A stretch of DNA of 64,000 bases from Cichorium intybus. Taxonomy: Eukaryota; Streptophyta; Magnoliopsida; Asterales; Asteraceae. This document shows positions 53,020 through 61,164 of this stretch, in pieces; positions within the stretch are counted from its first letter, which is position 1; each line of letters begins with the position of its first letter. Under the pieces are notes generated by a model. The model was given only the letters and a program-made list of their open reading frames with translations. It was not told the origin of the DNA and did not search any database. The stretch spans positions 38,873,189 through 38,937,188 of the forward strand of contig CM042012.1 in the NCBI GenBank assembly GCA_023525715.1, given 5' to 3'. The translations under genes and the position numbers were made by a program.

Positions 53020-56000
53020 ATGTCTTCTGCTGATCAATCCGCTCCCCAATCAAACTCCAGTGTTCCCTCAATCCTCTCACTATGTTCCAAGGTTCAATTG
53101 AACGGGACAAACTACAATGACTGGATTAGAAACATCAAGATGACTCTGAGGTATGAGAACAAAGAATATGTTCTCGAGACTGAGCTTGTCGATGTTGACC
53201 CTGAAACTGCTACTCCCGAGGAAATTGCCTCGTACCAGAAACATTCTGATGATGCGACCAAAGTGGCCTGCATCATGATTGCCACAATGAACCCCGAATT
53301 GCAGAGAATATATGAAGACTACTGGCCCTATGAGATGCACAAGGAGCTTGCGGAAAAGTTCCGCAAGCAAGAGCGCATCGAGAGGTGCGAGGTAGTCAAG
53401 GACTTCACGAACAGCAAACCCAAAGATGGAGAGTCCATCTGCACTCATGTGCAAAGAATGCAAGGTTACATGGAGCGGCTTAGAAAGCTTGCGATGCCTG
53501 TACCGGAGCAGTTGGCCGTTGACATAGTGCTTAACTCGCTGCCGAGTTCTTATGACCAGTTCAGGCTGGCTTATCATTTGAACAACAATCAGGCTAATAT
53601 GACTGAGTTGCATCGCATGCTTCGAGTAGCTGAGGACGGGATGAAGGGTAAAAGTGTACCCTCGGTTAATCAGCCCGTTCTAGCCATTGGAAGTGGCAAA
53701 GGAAAGAAAAGGAAGGGCCCTCCTAAGCAAAATTGGAGGGAAAAGGTTCAGGTCGGGTCATCCAGTAATGGCTCGAGAACCAAGACTTCCCAAATTCCTT
53801 GTGTGGCCAACCCCGATGAAGCCAACTGTTTTTACTGCAAAGAGAAGGGCCATTGGAAGAGAAGCTGCCCCAAATACTTGCAGGATGTCAAGGATGGGAA
53901 AGTAAAGCCATCGACAGCAGGTATATACACTATCTCTAAAAACTCACCATCTTCTAATTCTTGGGTCCTTGATACAGGATGTGGTTTTCACATTTGTTCC
54001 GATATGCAGGGCCTAAAGGAAAGCAGGGAGGTGGAGCACGGTAGACTGAACTTGATCATGGGCAATAGGAGATCGTCCCCTGTTACCAAGATTGGAGTTT
54101 ATAGTTTAGTGCTTAGTAGTGAAGTTTGTATAGATTTATTAGATTGTTGCTATTCGCCAGAAATGGCAAGAAATATTATTTCATTTCACGCATTATTCAG
54201 ACAAGGATTTCATTTTTCTTTTGATAATAATATTGGATCTATTTCTGTTTTCAAAAATGGTATTTTGAATTTTACTGCTTATCCTTGTGATGGTGTGTAT
54301 GAAACTGTGAAATGTGTTGACAATCTAGGACAAAGTGTAAATTATATTGATTCTACTAGTGATGTGGAAAAGGCATGTCTGTGGCATAGTCGGCTCGGGC
54401 ACATCAGCAAGAAACGCATCGCCCAACTCCAAAAGGATGGAGTGTTGGAATCATTCGACCTCAAGTCGGATGATGTATGCGAATCTTGTCTGTTGGGCAA
54501 GATGACTAAATCACCTTTCAAAGGGTCTTTTGAAAGAGGTGAGGGTCTATTGGACATTATTCACACGGATGTGTGTGGTCCATTCAGATCAACCACAAAG
54601 GATGGCACGCGGTTCTACGTGACTTTTACCGACGATTTTAGTAGATACGGTTACATCTACTTGATCAGGCACAAGTCGGACACCTTTGAAAAGTTCAAAG
54701 AGTTTAAGAACGAAGTAGAAAATCAATTAGGCAGGAAGATAAAGATGCTCAGATCCGACAGAGGCGGAGAGTATCTAAGTATCGAGTTCCTAGACTATCT
54801 AAAGGAATGCGGAATAGTTTCGTAGTTGACACCTCCTAGGACACCACAGTTGAACGGTGTTGCAGAGAGGCGCAACCGAACCCTGTTGGACATGGTTCGT
54901 TCCATGATGAGTCGAGCTTCACTTCCCATTCACTTCTGGGGGTATGCCTTAGAGACTGCCGCCCATATCCTCAATCTTGTCCCTACTAAGAAGGTTGCAA
55001 AAACACCTCATGAGATGTGGACGGGGAAAGCTCCCTCGTTGGCACATATCAAGGTCTGGGGTTGTGAGGCTTTCGTTAGACGAGAGACTCAAGACAAACT
55101 CGCAGACAGAAGCGAAAGGTGTTTCTTCATTGGTTATCCCAAACAGTCCTTTGGATATCTGTTCTACAGACCGAGCGAGGACGTGGTCTTTGTAGCTAGA
55201 CGAGCAGTCTTTCGAGAGAGAGAGCTCATATTCAAAGAGGACAGTGGGAGTACCATTGATCTGGAAGAAATTCAAGAGTCATCAGATGACGCAACCTTAG
55301 GAGAAACTAGCAACCAACATGAGGAAGAAGCTCCTGTTGGTCCGACAGATGTATCCTTACCTCTTAGGCGTTCTGGTAGGGTTAGCATGCCACCCGAGTT
55401 TTATGGGTTCCATATAACTTCGGATGGGGACACGTTTGTCAGTGATAGGACACTGATAAATTTGGATGAACCAGCTAACTACCAGGAAGCAGTGGCGGGC
55501 CCTGAGTCTGCCAAGTGGAAAGAGGCCATGGATAGCGAGATCAAGTCCATGTATGACAATCAAGTTTGGAACTTGGTTGACAATGTACCGGGTCGAAAGA
55601 CAGTCGGGTGCAAATGGATCTTCAAGAAGAAGACCGACATGGACGGAAAGGTACACACTTTCAAGGCAAGACTGGTTGCGAAGGGCTTTACTCAAACCCC
55701 AGGGGTTGATTATGACGAGACCTTCTCACCAGTAGCTAAGATAAAGTCTATTAGGATTATGCTGGCCATAGCTGCATTTCATGACTATGAAATTTGGCAG
55801 ATGGACGTCAAAACAGCTTTCCTTAATGGGAAGTTGACTGAGGATGTTTACATGAATCAGCCAGAGGGTTTTGTCGATGCAAAGTATCCTAATAAGGTGT
55901 GTAAGCTTGAGAGATCAATCTACGGATTGAAGGAAGCTTCTCGCAGCTGGAATCTTTGTTTCCATGAGAAAGTCAAAGAGTTTGGTTTCTCTAGGAGCGA

Positions 56001-57051
56001 GGATGAGTCCTGCGTATATGTCAAGGCTAGTGGGAGTATAGTCACCTTTCTGGTGCTGTATGTCGATGACATACTGCTCATGGGAAACGATATTCCAACC
56101 TTGCAAGATGTCAAGGCTTGGCTTGGGAAATGTTTCGCCATGAAGGACCTAGGAGAGGCTGCCTATATTCTTGGGATTAGAATATTGAGAGATAGGAAGA
56201 AAAGACTAATTGGACTTAGTCAGGGTACATACTTAGAAAAGGTACTAAAGAGGTTTAGTATGGAAAATTCCAAGAAGGGAGAGCTACCTATCCAAAGTAA
56301 TGCGAAGCTGAGTAAGACTCAAAGTCCGAGTACAGACGAGGAAATAGCTGAGATGAGTCGAGTACCATATGCTTCGGCTGTGGGATCGATCATGTACGCT
56401 ATGACGTGTACTCGCCCTGACGTGGCTTTTGCCTTGAGCATGGTCAGTCGGTACCAGGGTAATCCTGGAAGGGCGCATTGGATAGCTGTGAAAAATATAC
56501 TCAAGTACCTGCGAAGGACCAAGAACATGGTGTTAGTCCTCGGTGGCAGTGATACCTTGAGAGTTGAAGGATATACAGATGCCAGCTTTCAGACGGATAG
56601 AGACAGTGGTCGGTCTCAGTCGGGCTGGGTATTCCTTTTGAACGGTGGAGCAGTGACTTGGAAAAGTTCCAAGCAAGAAACGGTGGCTGATTCTACGTGC
56701 GAATCAGAGTACATAGCAGCAAGTGAAGCGTCAAAGGAAGCGGCTTGGCTGAAGAACTTTATCGGTGACCTTGGAGTAGTCCCGAGTATTCAGGAGCCCT
56801 TGGAACTGTTCTGCGATAATGAAGGTGCGGTCGCCTTGACAAAGGAACCGCGAGACCATGGAAAGTCCAGGCATATCGACAGAAAGTACCACTACATCAG
56901 ACATAGGGTAGAAGAAGGTCACCTCCTTGTAAAGAGGGTATCATCGGAAGATAATCCTGCAGATCCCTTGACAAAGGCTCTGAGTAGGATTAAGCATAAT
57001 CAGCATGCTAGGAGCATTGGATTAAGAGATGATATAAGTTTTAGTAATTAG
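53020..57051 (+). pseudogene. Copia gag-pol polyprotein with one in-frame TAG
   Basis: ATG at 53020; the frame runs to TAG at 54823-54825, then continues unbroken in the same frame to 57051 (1,343 codons in all, counting the TAG). Order: gag core (LNGTNYNDWIRNIKMTL), zinc knuckle C270-C273-H278-C283, aspartic protease WVLDTGCGFHI (Asp 318), pre-integrase LWHSRLGHISKKR, integrase with HTDVCGPF, RSDRGGEY and, after the stop, the Glu-side motif NGVAERRNRTLLDMVRSMM, then RT with QMDVKTAFLNG and YVDDILLMGND, and RNase H with EGYTDASF, STCESEYIA and HIDRKYHYIR. The TAG replaces the Gln before LTPPRTPQLNG that is normal in copia elements, so it falls inside the integrase core. All other landmarks are intact. 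Codon use is GC-richer than in the surrounding gene. Confidence 0.95.
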
Positions 57052-57876
57052 ATAGGTTCGAAACTTGTAACAATGTATTGTATTTGACTCTTGTGATTTA
57101 ATAATAGAGATTTATTATGGTTTACTACTCTTGTCAATACTTTATCATTGTGTTTCATTTTGCATGTTTTACTTCCTGAATAATTGGATTATTCAAATAT
57201 CCACAGTCGATTACACTTTAAGGGAGTAAGTGTGAAGTAAGACTGTCATGAATTGGTAATAGATTGTCTAAGGAGTTAGACATTGCAATTGGATTGCTGA
57301 ACCATTCGTGAGTACTTGGAAATGGAGATTTGAGTATTGGATAAACCCGCGCTCAATGGATTGCTTCATGGATTATATCACGAGCAATATTGAGACGATA
57401 ATATCTTTTGATCTTTAAGCTAAGACATATGAGTTATGATTTACTAAGACGGTTGTTCATTGATAATACGAAAACGCATCGGTAACTCGGTGTTATAAAA
57501 CGTATTGTTGTGAGTAATTTGTTTGGTAAAAGACATAAGTATATGAGTCAAAGTTTATTCGTCCCTTGACCCTAATGGGGAACAGATATCTGTAGGCCTC
57601 TCGATGATTTTGAAGTTGACTAAAATGGTTGGCCAACCGGGACTAAATTGGTAGTCTAAGAGTCATATGCAAATCGGAAATCGAGGAACAGTGATTCAGA
57701 CCAGATTGATTTTATCCATGTCTTGAGTCTGAAAAATATCTTGTTGGACGGAGGATCATCTGATCACTTATCTATGGACAGGACTGATTAGATCAGAGTT
57801 TGGCATTGGTTTCTAGGAAGCTACAAGTGCTGGTTAATTAGAGGCTAAATTGATTATTATAGTCATAGACTTATCC

Positions 57877-57887
57877 AAGTGGGAGAC
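57877..57887 (+). other. Polypurine tract
   Basis: aagtgggagac directly before the 3' LTR; primes plus-strand DNA synthesis in LTR elements. Confidence 0.85.
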
Positions 57888-58661
57888 TGTTGGATTAGGT
57901 GTCTAAGCCATGACTAATAATTAGTATTTACCTAATTAATAGAAGCACAGTCCATTTGGGTTGCCCTCATGGCTGGAGGTTTGGTAGAAAATTCGGTAGA
58001 GAGAAAGGTTGATTTATTATGAGATTAATAAATCAACAGGAATTAAATATATGGTTTATTAATATATTAAAGTGATAATATATTAATTAGAAACTATATT
58101 AATTGATTAGGAATTAATCCAGAATTAATTGGATTTAATTTGGGGATTAAATTAATTAATTAAAGGTGCAGGGACTAAAACTGTAATTATTCAATAGTTG
58201 AGTAAGTGGCAGTGTGACAGTGACCAGTGGAAGTCGAAATCCATATATGGAAATATATGATTTTCGAAAATTGATATAAGGATAAATAGGAGTTTGAATT
58301 ATAAGATAAAAGGTTTATCTTATTTGAATTCAAAAAGGTTTATCTCTAAGGTTTATCAACTGGCCATTTGGAAACTATAAATAGGAGTTCCCAGGCATCA
58401 TAAAATTTCGCCAACTTCACATAGCTCTCTCTGGATTTTCGATTTCTCCTTTCCTCTGCTTGGGTGTGACTTTCATTTGAGGCAGGATAATTTTGCTGCT
58501 CAGCTTTCAAGAAATAAAGGTTGGTTTTTCTGTTTTGATCTTTAGTTTCTTTTTCTGGCCTCTAGGTTTTTGTTATATGTTCAATTAGAAGAAAACATAG
58601 ATCCTTATAGGTTGCATGTGAACTTAGGTTATTTAGTTCATGGATTGCTTAAAACCTTTCA
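57888..58661 (+). repeat. 3' LTR
   Basis: 774 bp, same start and end as the 5' LTR, followed by the ctttt duplication. Confidence 0.95.
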
Positions 58662-58666
58662 CTTTT
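58662..58666. repeat. 5 bp target duplication of the copia element (right)
   Basis: ctttt, identical to 50882-50886. Confidence 0.92.
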
Positions 58667-61164
58667 GGTATGAAACATATCAATTACAATGATACAATAA
58701 GATATTTTGAAAGTAAAATTCAAAAAGCAACTGATGGAAACAAAAGTGCATTGTTATTTATTGTTTTTTAATACTTTCTGTTTGATATATAGGTGATTCT
58801 AAAAAGAGGAAGAGAAAGTCTGTTCATCCAGAAGGTAAAAGTAAAGCTAGTTATGTTGATCTTTCTTCAAGTCGAAAATCAACATTAAAGGCTCAAAATG
58901 TAGTTGAAATTTCTTCCAGTAAACCAGTGAAAGTTAAAAAGGGCAAAATTACAAGTTCTTCAAAAGCAAATAGAAGTGATGATGATTTTGTTTCTCAACC
59001 GGTGTTTGATCAAGTTGAAGTTCCTGTGAAGAAATGTGGTATTGCTTTTACGAACCCATCTGGTTTGATTTCAGAGATATTTAGTTCATTTAATGATAAT
59101 CAGAAATCTACAGTGAATGAAATAGGTTTTGGATTTATAGGTGATTTTGTAGTAAACAAATTTGGAAGGGATTTGTGTTTTTGGATTCTGGAGAACTATG
59201 ATGAGAAAAGAAATGTATTATGTGTGAATAATCAAGTCATTCACATCACAAAGAAGAGTGTTCGTGATATATATGGATTACCTATGGGTAACATCCCGAT
59301 GATTTTACCTATTAAAAGCCGTTTTGGTGATCCTATAATTAAAAAGTGGAGGGATCAGTTCAGTAAGGACAAAGAGAGAATTAGATTAGTTGATTTGAAA
59401 AACTTTTTAGAGAAAAACACTGATTTTGGTGAGATGTTCATACTAAACTTTTTGGTTGCTTATGTTACTATTATGATCGATGCTCCAACAATGGGTACAT
59501 GCAACCAGAAGTTTTTAGAGAATTTTAATGAACATCTTAATGTAAAAGAGTTTGATTGGTGTGGTTTTGTTATTGAATGCTTGAAAGAAAGCAAGAAGGG
59601 TTTGAATCTTAATTCAAAAACACAATATGCTGGTCCAGTTGCCTTTCTTGTGGTAAGTTTAAATTTATAATTTTGTATCACATTGTTATTTTTTTTTTGT
59701 TTAATTAATAATGCAAACTTCGTTTTTACGTGTTGCAGTTATTATACCTTCATTGCACGAAGTTGCGTTCTGATGTTTCTGTTAAAAGAGTGTATCCAGC
59801 TACTTCTTATTGGAGTTGTAAAAGGGTTGGTGATAGGTTGAAAAGTTTACAACATTTTGGTGATGTTGATGTTATAGAAACATACAAAGATAATGTAGAT
59901 GATGATGATTCACAAACAGGTTGATGTTATATTTTTATAATTTTCAAATGTTTATAACATTTTATTTGAATTTTTAATTATTTTTTTATATTTTTTTCAG
60001 ATGGCAATGTGGTTAGACAAAGTAAGAAGCAAAAAAAGATGAAGGAGAAAAAGAAGATTCATGAAAAGAAGAAGGTGAATGTTTCATCTAAAAAAATGAA
60101 ATCAAGTGAAATGAAGAAGACACTAGATAAGGAAGTTAAAGGTAGGATATGTGTTTTGTTTTATAATTAATGTTTGATATTTTACTAATAATTGTTTATT
60201 TTTTCTAAATCATATGATGTTATCTTGGACAAAGGGAAGAAGGTTGTTGAAGATATAAGTGAGAAGGATTTTAGAGAAAAGGATGATGTAAGTGAAGAGG
60301 TGTTAAAGTCTGTTGATCATAATTCCGATTTTGATGTTATTTTAGATGGTTCAAGATCTTTAGAGGTATGTAATTATTTGTTAATTTGTTAATTTTATAC
60401 AAAAATTATCTCATAGTTCATTTGTTATTTTGGTGATGTATTTGTTAATGATGCAAATTTTTTTTTTCAGTCTTTTAAAGAAAAGTTGAATAGTGTGTTT
60501 AAAAAATATTTTGAATCCAAATCAAGCATTGATGAGTGGATTAGACGTGCCTGGGATCAATTCCCATGAAATCAGGAGATTTTGGAATATGCTACAAAGC
60601 GTAATGTAGAGTTCAACAAGGTTCATGAAAAGGTTGTACTAGTTGATGATGAAGATTTTAATGATGTTACTCCAGAAAAGGATAATGAGTTGAATGAAGA
60701 AGGAACGAGCGGTAAAGAAAACAAGCTTTCTGTGACACAATTACTCGATGATCCAAATTTTTGTGCTGAGATTGAGAGAAATGCTCTTGCAGTTATTGCA
60801 AAACAATCTACTACTTCTGTAGTTGTTAGTGAAGGTTTGGTAGGAAGTGTTGGTGTTCAAGAAGAAATTTCAGATGAAGAGTTAATTGAGGCTAGTAAGA
60901 TTATTAGACAAATTAATTTGGGTAAGCAAAAAGTTCAAGTAAATGTTGATTTTACAACTCCAAAAGATGCAATTCAAATGGGTAGTTCAGTTACAAAGAC
61001 AAGTGATCAAACAATTTTATCTCCAATCCCTATTCGATCTTTTAATGTTGAAGCTGGCCCTAGCAGACCAAAAAGAAAAATTAAGCCTGCACCACCCCTT
61101 TGTTCTCCATATGATACAAAATTAGTTGATTCGAGTGAAAAGGTAAGTCGTAATGAAGAAAGGG

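Larger units (their letters stand above)
50887..58661 (+). mobile_element. Full-length young Ty1/copia retrotransposon
   Basis: 7,775 bp with 774 bp LTRs, primer-binding site, one long gag-pol frame, polypurine tract and a 5 bp target duplication (ctttt). The LTRs have the same length, and I found no difference when reading them side by side. That implies recent insertion. The only obvious damage is TAG at 54823-54825. It sits in intron 1 of the ULP-type gene, in the same orientation as that gene. A related solo LTR is at 11826-12752. Confidence 0.96.
50434..61142 (+). pseudogene. ULP-type plant gene carried by the MULE, 3'-truncated, one nonsense codon
   Basis: Exons: 50434-50443 (ATG GAA TCA G), 58793-59652, 59739-59919, 60001-60141, 60235-60365 and 60471-61142. 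Reading phases agree at every junction. The protein starts MESGDSKKRKRKSV with a basic leader. A globular domain follows: FGRDLCFWILENYDEKRNVL, then a GLPMGNIPMI block, SILL-like LLYLHCTKLRSDV and YPATSYWSCKRVGDRL. This resembles the N-terminal plant domain (DUF1985/plant-mobile-type) of ULP1-like proteins carried by MULEs. Lys-rich and acidic linkers follow. TGA at 60567-60569 interrupts exon 6, and the same frame continues for over 190 codons. After the donor at 61143 no further exon is found; the antisense transposase tail begins instead. The C-terminal ULP1 protease domain is therefore missing. Intron 1 holds the copia element. Confidence 0.6.

Noticed and set aside
53080..53613. 177-codon minus-strand open frame across the gag region
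   Set aside because: It is antisense to the well-supported gag frame, whose higher GC content leaves the opposite strand open by chance. No motif was seen.
54823..54825. Programmed readthrough or translational control at the TAG
   Set aside because: The stop falls inside the integrase core rather than between gag and pol, and there is no known readthrough context. Plant copia elements normally have one open frame. A nonsense mutation is simpler.
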